Source of the DNA: Jimgerdemannia flammicorona
Lineage: Eukaryota > Mucoromycota > Endogonomycetes > Endogonales > Endogonaceae
Assembly: GCA_003990745.1 (NCBI GenBank)
Contig: RBNI01005108.1
Coordinates: 1-13,014 of the forward strand
Length of the DNA: 13,014 nucleotides
Direction: 5' to 3'
The notes under the pieces are model-generated. The model was not told the DNA's origin, searched no databases, and saw only the letters and a list, made by a program, of their open reading frames with translations. The translations under genes and the position numbers were made by a program. Of the stretch, positions 1 through 7,598 are shown piece after piece. Within the stretch, counting starts at the first letter, position 1. Each line of letters starts with the position of its first letter.

Positions 1-204
1 TTCAAGTATGATATCTTCAAGGATCTCAGCCAACAAAAAGTCAATGCAACCTTCGGCCAGCTGGCAGAAATCCCCACATTCAGGCAGCAAATGAGATTTG
101 GACTTGTAGAAATCACCAAGGAGTAAGGTTGGAAGATAACGGAGGCCAACAATATTCAAGAAGACTCCGGAGAAGAAAGTGAAGACAACCGCAAGACTTC
201 TGCC

Positions 205-535
205 TATGCAACCTGCCAAATCGAAGATAGAATCTTTGAAGCCATCATAGACACAGGAGCAGGAGGATGTCTCCTCAGTAAGAAGGCAGTAGATCACTTA
301 GGATGGGAGATCAAAGAAGCAACTAAGCTGGTATTCGTCACAGCAGATGGCACAAGAGCCACCCCTCTGGGAAAGATCTGAGATGTTCCCATCAAGTTCA
401 GAGGAGCAACCATCCTGGTTGATGTGATTGTAACCAATGCAACCAACTATGACATCCTCATCGGCAACCAGTGGCTTCACAAAGCCAGAGCAATAATCGA
501 TCTGAATGTACAGAAGATGCAGATTGTCTACTGAG
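205..535 (+). other. Retropepsin-like aspartic protease domain of element 1
   Basis: The active-site motif IIDTGAGG lies near 244-267 (DTGA for the usual DSGA/DTGA) and is followed about 75 residues later by the hydrophobic ILIGNQWL motif, typical of Ty3/Gypsy proteases. Retropepsins act as dimers to process Gag-Pol. An in-frame TGA at 379 lies between the two motifs and another at 532 lies just after the domain, so the present copy cannot make it. The catalytic Asp is retained. Confidence 0.85.
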
Positions 536-654
536 GACAAAAGATGCGAATCCCTATCAATGTTAACAAAGGAGTGCTCTCTGAGATGGAGGAAGAAGAA
601 GGTGAGCAAGAGGAAGCCTACATGGTAACCATGCAGAAAAAGAAGAAGAAAGTC

Positions 655-780
655 GGATGGATGAGTGAGGAGGAATGGTGCAAGAAGATTGCAGAAGGAT
701 ATGTGCCACAAGGAGTCTGCCCCCATAGAATCAAGATGTACTATATGGAGCATGTCAATGATTGCTACCAATGTACTGGT
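655..780 (+). other. Small H/DCxxC domain of unknown function (element 1 copy)
   Basis: The protein stretch from the Met at 661 contains KKI, then YVPxG, then HxIxMY, ending with NDCYQC (the two Cys codons at 763 and 772). The same arrangement recurs in element 2 at 5139-5023 on the opposite strand, next to its own dUTPase. The spaced His and Cys residues could bind a metal ion, but that is inference. It lies between protease and dUTPase. After it comes a highly charged Lys/Glu-rich linker (about 800-905), probably a flexible spacer. I do not recognise this domain from a named family. Confidence 0.6.
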
Positions 781-909
781 AGAATCAAGAAGATCCACTA
801 TGAAAGAAAATGGAAGGTTCTCGAAGAACAGGCCAGAAGAAAAAAAGAAGAGGAGGAAGATGACGAACCACCAGCCCTCCTAAAAGACAGTGACGATGAA
901 GAAGAGATC

Positions 910-1335
910 AAGGTCAAGATTCGGAAAATCCATCCTGATACAGTTCTACCAGAATACAAGTCAAAAAATGCAGCCGGAATGGATATTGCCACAGTGGAGG
1001 AAACTGTACTGGAGCCCCAGACAACCACCCTACTCACAACTGGACTGGAGATGACCATCCCAAAGGACCACGTTGGAATTCTCAAAACAAGAAACAGCCT
1101 AGCAAAAAGTGAAATCACCATTGAAGGAGGAGTTATTGATTCAGACTATATTGGAGAAATATTGCTCATTGCAAGGAACTACAATCCTACAATCCCATTC
1201 CCAATCAAGAAGAAGGACCGATTGGCACAGATACTGATCTTTCCAGTACTACAACTGAAGATCATGGAAGTCAAGAAGTTGCAGGAAACAGAGAGAGGAA
1301 GGAAGGGATTCGGATCCACAGGAAGAGGAGTATTC
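910..1335 (+). other. dUTPase domain inside Gypsy pol (element 1)
   Basis: All five motifs of trimeric dUTP pyrophosphatases are visible in order: AGMDI at 973-987 (usual AGYDL), RNSLA at 1090-1104, GGVIDSDYIGE at 1126-1158, DRLAQI at 1216-1233, and RGRKGFGSTGRG at 1294-1329. The motif 3 Asp and Tyr are kept, as are the motif 4 Arg and Gln and the Gly-rich P-loop-like motif 5. The enzyme hydrolyses dUTP to dUMP and keeps uracil out of new DNA. In an LTR element this would protect cDNA during reverse transcription. It sits between protease and RT, and there is no stop within this domain. Confidence 0.92.
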
Positions 1336-1404
1336 GCCAGCACCAAAATCACCGAATTAGATCACAAGAAGGAGGAGACCACAACCAAGCACAGCTACAC
1401 TATT

Positions 1405-2260
1405 GGGAATGAGTTTCCACTCAAGAAAGAACTCAAGAAGATACTCTATGAATATGAGGATGTTCTTGTCACAGATTTCAAAGATATCAAAGGAAAGACT
1501 CTGCATTACTATCATGATGTGGACACAGGAGACACTGAACCAATCTATCAGAAGGCAAGACCCATCCTGCCAGCCTACTGCGAATGGCTCAGAGAAGAAA
1601 TCAAGCAGATGGAAGAAGCCGGTATCATCAAAGAAGCCAGTAGTCCCTGGGCTTCACCAGTCGTACTAGCCCCGAAGAAAGGAAGCAAGCCAGGAGAATT
1701 TGTACCAAGACTCTGTACCGATTACAGAAAGCTCAACTTGGTCACCAAGAAGGATCACCAACCACTACCTCTTATCAGTGACATTCTTGTAACTCTGGGA
1801 GATAAGGCACAATACTACAGCACCTTGGACTTATACTCAGGATTTTACCAAATCGGTCTCACAGAAGCAGCAAGTGAGAAATCAGCTTTCATCATACCAG
1901 ACGGAACCTATGTCTACCTGCGAATGCCATTTGGAATGTGTAATGCACTAGCAAGCTTCCAGCAAATGATGAACAAAATCTTCTGCTATAATATGGGAAG
2001 ATGGATGATGGTTTACGTGAATGATGTAATCATCTACAGCAAGACAGCCGAAGAACACCTGCAGCACATCCAGCAGATGATGGAAAGGTTGAGGAAGTAT
2101 GGTCTTTACATCAAACCGAAGAAATGCAAGTTTGCAGAAATCGAGATCTCCTACCTCAGACATGTCATTAACTGAGATGGAACACACATGGACCCCCTCA
2201 AGATATAGACAGTAGCAGCATATCCAAGACCCACTATAGTCACTGAAGCCCAAGCCTTCA
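1405..2260 (+). other. Reverse transcriptase domain of element 1, active site changed to YVND
   Basis: The Gypsy RT pattern is clear: SPWASPVVLAPKKG, then CTDYRKLN, then TLDLYSGFYQI with the motif A Asp at 1828-1830, then MPFGMCNA, then YVND at 2014-2025 in place of YVDD. The first Asp of the YxDD pair is Asn (AAT at 2020, one G-to-A step from GAT), which would abolish polymerase activity. The frame meets a TGA at 2173 and a TAG at 2206. The thumb region follows, with FMGLASYYRRFI. Confidence 0.93.
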
Positions 2261-2299
2261 TGGGACTCGCCTCCTACTATCGTAGATTTATTAGAGGAT

Positions 2300-2721
2300 T
2301 TTCCAACATTGCAGGCCCAATTTACGAACTCAACAAGAAGGATATCAAGTTCCAATGGACTGGCAGGCAACAAAAAGCATTTGATGAACTCAAGGTCAGG
2401 CTGACTCAGGCACCCATCCTTAGAAGACCCAATTGGACTCAAGAATTTATCCTATAAACAGATGCAAGTGCACAAGGACTTGGAGCAGTCCTGGCCCAGA
2501 AGAAGGATAAAGTAGAGTATGTCATCACATACCTGAGCCGAGGAATCAGAGGAGCTGAAAAAGAATATGAATCCTACAAGTTGGAATGCCTTGCGGTCAT
2601 CTGGGCTGTGGAAAAGTTTCACTACTACCTCGCTGGAAGACACTTCACTATCCAGACAGACCACTCAGCCCTTACCTGGCTATTGACCACCGGACAACTC
2701 AAAGGAATCTATGCCAGATGG
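2300..2721 (+). other. RNase H domain of element 1, 3' truncated
   Basis: FDELKVRLTQAPIL precedes the RNase H core. The core shows TDASAQGLGAVL (catalytic Asp at 2461-2463, directly after a TAA at 2455), YKLECLAVIW (catalytic Glu at 2584-2586) and IQTDHSALTWLL (catalytic Asp at 2659-2661). The domain would remove genomic RNA from the RNA:DNA hybrid. The sequence is cut at 2721, before the last acidic residue and the tether to integrase, where LTR A of element 2 begins. Confidence 0.9.
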
Positions 2722-3202
2722 TGTAAGAGAGTTACTTTTTAGGGTAACCATTATGTAGTTCTGGAAGGGTTTTCTGGAAGTTCTGAATATTCTAGGAGAC
2801 CATTTTCTTATGGTCAAGATCAATTTCATATAGAGTACGTCCTCTACGCTTATTGATTTCAAGATCAGGTTGACGTCTCAACCAAAGTCCTTTTTCGGAC
2901 TAGTTCTGGATATTCAGAATTTTCCATATTTCAGGAAGTTCAAAAAACTAAGACCAGCTTAGTTGAATTGGCGTATCGCTGCAGACAATACCCAATTAGG
3001 AAATTTCGTGACGGGGTTAGGAGTGGGACCTAACGGGGAGTGGATTTACTTAAGAGCAGTTTGTGGGTTATTAAATAGGTTTATTCGCTATTCATAATAT
3101 TGCTATACTAGGAGTAGTTGTGTAAAGGGATATTGTGGGGAAGTACTCAGGGATTATGTTCGGATTGTTCAAGTCTGAGATTCTGAGGTCTGGGGGAGGG
3201 GG

Positions 3203-3210
3203 TATTTATA
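3203..3210 (-). promoter_or_regulatory. TATA box of LTR A (proximal)
   Basis: On the minus strand this reads TATAAATA, followed by a CT-rich stretch, and it is conserved at 8081-8088 in LTR B. The position suits the U3/R boundary, with transcription expected to start a few dozen bases downstream. Confidence 0.5.
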
Positions 3211-3388
3211 CTAGTGAGGGGCTATCTGGGCTATACTAGATATGGATGTAGCACTAAGTACTTTGCTGAGTCGGAATGCAGTCATGTAGTACAAGTGTGA
3301 TCTAACATGTCAAGAGATCGTCTGACTGCTGAGTCAGTTCACAGTCACATTGTATAAGGCTAATCTAACTATACTATGACTGCTAAGC

Positions 3389-3396
3389 TATTTATA
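3389..3396 (-). promoter_or_regulatory. Second TATA-like box of LTR A (distal)
   Basis: TATAAATA on the minus strand, conserved at 8267-8274 in LTR B. It lies about 185 bases upstream of the proximal box, so only one of the two may be used. Confidence 0.4.
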
Positions 3397-3455
3397 GATT
3401 TAGGTGCTGTCTGGTTAGTCTTTGATGATATCACTATTGATGACATCATCACTGG

Positions 3456-4160
3456 CAAAGTCTGAGCAGTTTTCTGACTTCTGACATCATCAGTTTCAAG
3501 GTGTCGTCACTTCTATCTCTTGCAAAATTAAGGCTGTCCTTGGTAGTGGTGGTTGTACAAGGATAACAGGTCTTGGTTCTCTTTTTTTTTGGTCTGCTGG
3601 CGCATTTGCGAGGACTGGCCATTCTCGTCTAGGGCAAGGGCTCCCAATGTCACGGCTGGGGGTTCGAACCTCTCGGAAATAATATTTTCTGTAATCCGAG
3701 GCAATTTCTAGTAGTAATATCTGTCATGTGGATGGCTTGAGATTGGTTTCGACGATGTCAGCTTTCTTGAGTTCAGATGAAGCATCTGTCACTCTCCAAC
3801 GGAGGTGATACAGATAGAGCGAACAGAGTTATTCAAATGTGTTTTGCTTCTACTAAGTAATGAGGTCTTGTATAGTCGCAGTATATCTTGGTCTTGAGTT
3901 GATAAGTGCAGTTCATAAACCTTTTGGTAGATGAGATAGAGTTCTTCTTATCTCAATTTGAGTTTGGTACTTTTGGTTTTCTTTTGTAATAGTACAGTAC
4001 ACCAAACTAGTTATAGCGGTTTAGAGTCAGTCTTATAGTTGTAGTACTTCTTCTAGTATTCTTGTATCTTGGCGGTGGGTTCTCATGCTTGCTGGCATAT
4101 TTCGTGTAACCAGATGATCTCTTGTTTTGTAATCTCACATGTGGTTTCCAAATTAGTTCT
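3456..4160. other. Unmatched central part of LTR A, no gene seen
   Basis: This 0.7-kb stretch has no counterpart in LTR B and no convincing reading frame on either strand. It contains a run of nine T (near 3582-3590) and the B-box-like GGTTCGAACC at 3661-3670. It may be the U3 of a different LTR subfamily or an insertion that replaced the U3 reading frame. Confidence 0.5.
3600..3682 (+). other. tRNA-like segment with B-box, possible SINE head or degenerate tRNA
   Basis: GGTTCGAACC at 3661-3670 matches the pol III B-box. A T-arm with the GGGGG/CTCTC stem (3658-3662 with 3670-3674, two G-T pairs) can be drawn around the loop TTCGAAC. Upstream, CTCCCAA at 3641-3647 has the form of a glycine (CCC) anticodon loop at nearly the expected distance. 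However, the anticodon stem does not pair and I find no matching acceptor stem, so this is not a working tRNA. It could be a degenerate tRNA-derived repeat or chance. Confidence 0.25.
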
Positions 4161-4205
4161 GAGGATGCCATGTGATTTTGGTGGCTTAGAGGTTGTGCGC
4201 TTACA

Positions 4206-4371
4206 ACTCTCCCCTTCTTAGCTTTCGATGTCCTCATCGGGGCCTTCTAATTTGTTCTGGTGTTGTTGTACCATTTGGATGGTTCTTGTGGCTGTGTTTG
4301 TTGAGGATTTGTTCAACTTTGTATTCTTCTTGGTCATTAATAATGACAGGTATAGGTGGTTCTGTGGTTCA
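4206..4371 (-). other. Short tail after protease: RT-start remnant joined to chromodomain-like scrap
   Basis: The frame goes from LLQKVRDIF, which resembles the linker just before RT in Gypsy elements (compare LKKILYEYEDVL in element 1), directly to EPPIPVIINDQEEYKVEQIL (E-E-Y at 4329-4321). The latter resembles the entry into an integrase C-terminal chromodomain. The missing RT, RNase H and integrase would lie between these two. The remaining chromodomain is too short to be functional and ends at the polypurine tract. The chromodomain call is inference from one short motif. Confidence 0.45.
4207..4219 (-). other. Polypurine tract of element 2
   Basis: On the minus strand, AAGAAGGGGAGAG is separated by one base from the TG that opens LTR A. 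This is the expected place and composition for the primer of plus-strand cDNA synthesis. It also lies inside the Gag-Pol frame, which ends at a TAA (4203-4201) formed by the first bases of the LTR. Confidence 0.8.
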
Positions 4372-4659
4372 GTTCAGAAATATGTCTCGGACTTTCTGAA
4401 GTAGTGGTCTGACATGGCTGTCAACTTTGGAAAAGTCTTCTTCAGAGTTCTCAGGTTCTCCTTTGGATGGACGGATGGGGATAGCAAAGAGAGGGCATTT
4501 CTTGGTCAATTTTTTGAGTTGTAGCTTGTTGATGTGGGTGATCTTTAGTCCAGGGTCACTAGAGTTAAGTGGGTCCTTTTCGCCTTGCAGTTTGAAGTTG
4601 TGGTGTCCTTTCTTGATGGTCAGAGAATGGTTTACCCAATCGATCATGGGGTTCTCTTG

Positions 4660-4990
4660 TTTTAACCATAGAGTTCCAAGGATGATTTCATTGTCAGGGA
4701 GTGGTACAATTTGAAGGGTAACATATACTCGATAGTCACCGATTCGGAAGGGTAGGTTGCAGACTTCCTTGCTAATGACATGTGAGGTTCCATCAGCTGT
4801 GGCAACTGCTTGAGTTTGTTGTACCAGAGAGGTGAAGACCTTGAGTCTGTTGGCTGTTTCTTTGTTGATGAAGTTGCCTGAGGCACCACTGTCTATCATA
4901 ATCTTGACAAGTGCTCGGTTGACAAAAGCTTTAAGTGTAAGCAGTTTGTCTGATCCAATGGTGGTGATTTCAGTTGTAGGAGCTTTCCTT
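4660..4990 (-). other. Retropepsin-like protease domain of element 2
   Basis: IMIDSGASGNFI carries the catalytic DSGA at 4893-4882. Downstream are VATADG, a flap-like region, and then ILGTLWLKQENPMIDW, the conserved Gypsy protease C-terminal motif that leads into the RT linker. The domain itself has no stop; the nearest are the TGA at 5049 upstream and the TGA at 4371 after it. Confidence 0.92.
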
Positions 4991-5022
4991 CTATTGGTTC
5001 TTCTTTGAGCCAGTTTATTGAC

Positions 5023-5139
5023 ACAAGAGAAGCAATCATCAATCATTCAGAAAGAGTACATTCCAATGCCATGGAGATATCGGCCACTTGGTACATATCT
5101 ATCTTCGATTTTCTTATAGAATTGTTCTTCTTTGTTCAT
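5023..5139 (-). other. Small H/DCxxC domain of unknown function (element 2 copy)
   Basis: From the Met at 5139 the frame shows YKKI, then YVPSG, then HGIGMY, and ends DDCFSC (Cys codons at 5034 and 5025). It aligns with 661-774 of element 1, sharing KKI, YVPxG, HxIxMY and DCxxC with a single-residue gap. A TGA at 5049 breaks it. It sits between dUTPase and protease, so it stays next to both domains although their order is swapped relative to element 1. Confidence 0.6.
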
Positions 5140-5159
5140 GGTAGGTTGGACTGGGGCCT

Positions 5160-5550
5160 TGTTTGATGAGCCAAATCCTTTGAATCCTCTGATGGTAGGC
5201 AGTAGTTCCGGGACTTCCTTGACTGTCAGGGTTGACTCGATTTTTTCGAATAGGATCTGGGCAATACAGAATCCAATGGGAATCTTGAAGAGTGTCCAAC
5301 TGTGGTTTCAGATAAGGACAATAATTTCACCTGTGTAATCTTCATCAATGACTCCTCCTTCTACTGAGAGTCCTTTCAATGCTAGACTGCTGCGACAGCA
5401 TATTCTTCCAACATGTCCTTCAGGAATTTGGATGCTGATTCCTGTGTAGACTTGTTTGACTTCTCGGTTGGAGACTGTAGCTTCTTCGGCTGCATACAGG
5501 TCATATCCAGCTGCTTTTTGACTTCCTTTGGTTGGGGCCTTAGCAGTTTG
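5160..5550 (-). other. dUTPase domain between nucleocapsid and protease (element 2)
   Basis: The five dUTPase motifs appear in order: AGYDLYAA (5511-5488), RSSLALKG (5394-5371), GGVIDEDYTGE (about 5358-5326), CIAQI in motif 4, and RGFKGFGSS (5190-5164). Two C-to-T lesions are visible. The motif 4 Arg has become Cys (TGT for CGT), and a TGA at 5310 stands where element 1 has Arg in the aligned ..RN. The domain would limit uracil in element cDNA. Its place upstream of protease recalls betaretroviruses, where dUTPase also lies between nucleocapsid and protease, and differs from element 1. Confidence 0.92.
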
Positions 5551-5649
5551 TCTTAACTTGACAAAGTCTAGTATTCTGGTGGTCAGATTGTTGAGGTGGT
5601 GCAGAGTGGTAACAATTGCTCATGTTGCTGTTCAGGGTTTTCGGTTAGG

Positions 5650-5691
5650 GCAGGCACTGGCCATGTGTCCTGTTTTTCGGCAATAGAAGCA
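5650..5691 (-). other. CCHC zinc knuckle (nucleocapsid) of element 2
   Basis: The residues CFYCRKTGHMASAC give a perfect C-x2-C-x4-H-x4-C knuckle, which binds RNA in Gag nucleocapsid. It is followed after seven codons by two TGA codons (5634 and 5622), and the dUTPase begins about 30 codons further on in the same frame. Confidence 0.95.
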
Positions 5692-5999
5692 TGCTCCACT
5701 TCTTCTAAGTTCGTTCCTTTCACCTTCAGTGAGTTTCTTGAAGGTACTCGGCTGGGTGGGTTTATGATTTCTGGGTGTCCATGAAGTGGATGTTGAGGGA
5801 GCTCAGGATGCTTCATGCTTGGGTTCTTCTTTCTTGGTCCAAGTCTTTTCCTTGTTGTTGAATTGTCTTCAGGGCAGAATGGGTCCAGCTGTTAGGATCC
5901 ACTTGACCATAGTCTTGATCCTTGCCAGGCACCATTGTTGGTGGTTACAACCAACTGGGCATCCTTGTTCTCGGATTTTTCTAGTAAGCCATTCTGGCA

Positions 6000-6636
6000 G
6001 GGCATCGAATAAATGATCTGCCCTTGTACCATTTCATGCTTCATCATTGGCAATATATCCTAGGCCAACAGTGTTCAGGAGTGACTCAAGTTTTGTACAG
6101 AAGGTTTCGAATTCCTCCTTACCATGTACATCGAATTTGAGATTGCGGAGTTTTACTCGGGATTCAGCAATCATGATTTCACTGCGATATTGAGCAATCA
6201 TGAGTTGTTTAAGTCCAGGGGCTGCAGGATGGTCTCTATATCTTGGGGCATTATTTGCTGCATTCTGAGCAACTACTGCAGGTCGGGTGTCCCATGTGAG
6301 GGGTTTTTCGGGAAGGGTTCACCACCATTCTTTGGCAGGTCCTCGGAAGAATGTAACAACTTGGCGGACATAGGCTGTAGTGGTAGCAAAGAGTTGTTCC
6401 AAAGTGTGGTCTTGATTGTTTGTCAGAATGCAGTCAGCGACTCATTCATTGGTCCATTGATTGGCTTCGAAGTTGGTATCAACTACACTAATGAAGCTTT
6501 GGACTTCTTGTGCAGTACCATTAAAGGTAGGTAGACTCAGATTTTTTGTAGGTTGGATCTGTTCAGCTAAGGCAGTAATGGTTGCTGCCATTATGACTAC
6601 CTGGGCTGTGAGGTCTAGAATCTGTTGGTTTGCCAT
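6000..6636 (-). other. gag: Gag capsid-like domain of element 2
   Basis: From the Met at 6636 the frame shows a helical start, then LSLPTFNGTAQEVQSFI, and later GPAKEWW, YRDHPAAPG and LRNLKFDVHGKEEFETF. This follows the retrotransposon Gag pattern, with P-x-F-x-G near the start of capsid and an AxxWW helix. Capsid would assemble the cytoplasmic particle. Stops at 6444, 6321 and 6036 break it. Upstream (6639-7596) the same frame encodes an acidic Pro/Glu-rich stretch of unknown role. Confidence 0.8.
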
Positions 6637-7586
6637 GTTGTTTACTAGAGGTGGTTGAACTACTGGTAGTGGTGTTACTGGTACTACTTGAGGTACTGGT
6701 ACAGAGTGTGATGGGGTTCTTTGAGTCTGTGTAAGTTGCTGGAGTAATAGTTGTGGGTCTGGAGTAAGGGCTTGATAGATGGCTATCTGTTGCTGTGTAG
6801 GTGTATTCTGTCCTAATAGAGGTATGTCTCCTTCGGTGGTGTATCCGGGATCGAATTCACTGAGATACTCCTCCTCCTCTTGGGTTTGGTCTCCGTGTCC
6901 TTGGGTTTGCTCAGCGTCAAAGTAGACAGAATCAGTTGTATATCTGATTTCAGATGGACTTAGTTCAAAGTCAAGTTCTGGTTTGGTATTAGTTTCAGAT
7001 TCAGGTAGGGCTATAGCAGGGCCTGCTTCAGGTTCAGGATCAGGTAGTTGATGAAGGGTTTCTCTTGCTTCTTCCTTAAGAATATGGCGGGCCTTGCTGT
7101 TCTGGAATCGGTAGTATAACGTGGTCTTGGTTCTGGTTCGGTGAAAGTTGGTAGAGTTGAGCTACTTGGCTACAGAGGCTTGGGCTTCATGAGGAACTAA
7201 GGCTAGAAAGACTGCTGCTGGTTGTCCTAGGTCGCTCGGATTTGTGGAGCTGACAAAACTCTTGTTGAGAAGAGTAAAGAAGGCTTCTATAAGACCTTCT
7301 TCATCCTGACTTACTGGGTATAGTGCAAGGAGTTCGGTAAATAGGGTTTCGCCTATTTGCTAGTTTAATCGGAGTACTTCTTTCTTTGAATGAAGTTTAT
7401 CCCACTTGTTGCAGGTGTGGAGGTCAAATTGTCCTTGTACATCAGGTTCAATTCTCTCCAGATTGTCAGATGGTTCACGATAAATTCCAGGTCAGAGGTT
7501 GGGCTTTATACCAACTTGTAGGAATTCACAGAAGGGTTTGTAGTGGGGTGAGGAAGTGTCTTGAAGTGGAATTGGATTGTAAACTG

Positions 7587-7595
7587 CTGCTACCA
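7587..7595 (-). other. Primer binding site of element 2 (initiator-Met tRNA type)
   Basis: Three bases inside the 5' LTR the minus strand reads TGGTAGCAG. This is complementary to the 3' end CUGCUACCA found in many eukaryotic initiator methionine tRNAs. Ty3/Gypsy elements commonly prime from this tRNA. The Gag frame stays open through the site. Confidence 0.75.
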
Positions 7596-7598
7596 AGT

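Larger units (their letters stand above)
1..2721 (+). mobile_element. Ty3/Gypsy LTR retrotransposon fragment (element 1), truncated at both ends
   Basis: One forward reading frame (frame of base 1) carries protease, dUTPase, reverse transcriptase and RNase H similarity in the order expected of a Gypsy pol gene with an added dUTPase. Gag and the 5' LTR would lie left of the window. The right end is abrupt: the RNase H frame reads to a Trp codon ending at 2721, and the next base starts the LTR of the neighbouring element. No integrase or 3' LTR of this element is found in the window. The copy is dead, with six in-frame stops and a changed catalytic residue in reverse transcriptase. Confidence 0.9.
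1..2721 (+). pseudogene. pol: Gypsy pol polyprotein: protease, H/DCxxC domain, dUTPase, RT, RNase H (broken)
   Basis: The frame is continuous without indels but is broken by stops at 124 (TAA), 379 (TGA), 532 (TGA), 2173 (TGA), 2206 (TAG) and 2455 (TAA). Each is one C-to-T step from CGA, CAG or CAA. The longest open stretch is 544-2175 (543 codons), but its ATG is probably internal rather than a true start, because protease coding lies upstream in the same frame. Before the protease there is a segment with FKYDIFKDL and FGQLAEIP, a pattern I associate with the Gag-protease junction of fungal Gypsy elements. The polyprotein would be cut by its own protease into enzymes for cDNA synthesis inside the virus-like particle. 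RNase H is cut off before its end and integrase is missing. Confidence 0.88.
2722..4205 (-). repeat. LTR A: downstream (3') LTR of element 2, about 1.48 kb
   Basis: Bases 2722 to about 3455 match 7599 to about 8330 of LTR B at roughly nine bases in ten by eye, and nearly all differences are transitions. The last 40 or so bases (about 4165-4205) match the end of LTR B. The middle (about 3456-4160) is not alignable with LTR B: it lacks the long U3 reading frame and instead holds noncoding sequence with a tRNA-like box. Only a decayed remnant of the U3 frame's C-terminal codons remains, near 3412-3455. Terminal TG...CA with a 6-bp inverted repeat fits a retroviral-type LTR. Confidence 0.85.
4201..7596 (-). 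pseudogene. gag-pro: Gag-dUTPase-protease polyprotein of element 2 (broken, RT/integrase absent)
   Basis: A single minus-strand frame runs across the whole internal region, from the LTR B edge to a TAA inside the first bases of LTR A, about 1,130 codons without any frameshift. Fourteen stops interrupt it: TGA at 7494, 6444, 6321, 6036, 5871, 5805, 5634, 5622, 5310, 5049, 4371 and 4236, and TAG at 7362 and 7164 (first bases, minus strand). All are one C-to-T step from CGA or CAG. Order: an acidic, Gln/Pro-rich N-terminal region of about 320 codons, capsid, CCHC knuckle, dUTPase, H/DCxxC domain, protease, short tail. The only Met in the first 320 codons is at 6636, so the true start may lie in the LTR. 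The protein would build particles and process itself, but could not copy or integrate DNA. Confidence 0.85.

Noticed and set aside
298..1121. Minus-strand open frames of 166 and 107 codons over the Gypsy pol
   Set aside because: They lie opposite clearly coding protease and dUTPase sequence and have Leu/Ser-rich shadow composition.
3600..3682. Functional tRNA-Gly gene
   Set aside because: The anticodon stem does not pair and no acceptor stem matches; kept only as a tRNA-like segment.
5786..6658. Plus-strand frames of 76, 136 and 65 codons
   Set aside because: They are shadows of the Gag frame on the minus strand, which has a capsid pattern and CCHC knuckle.
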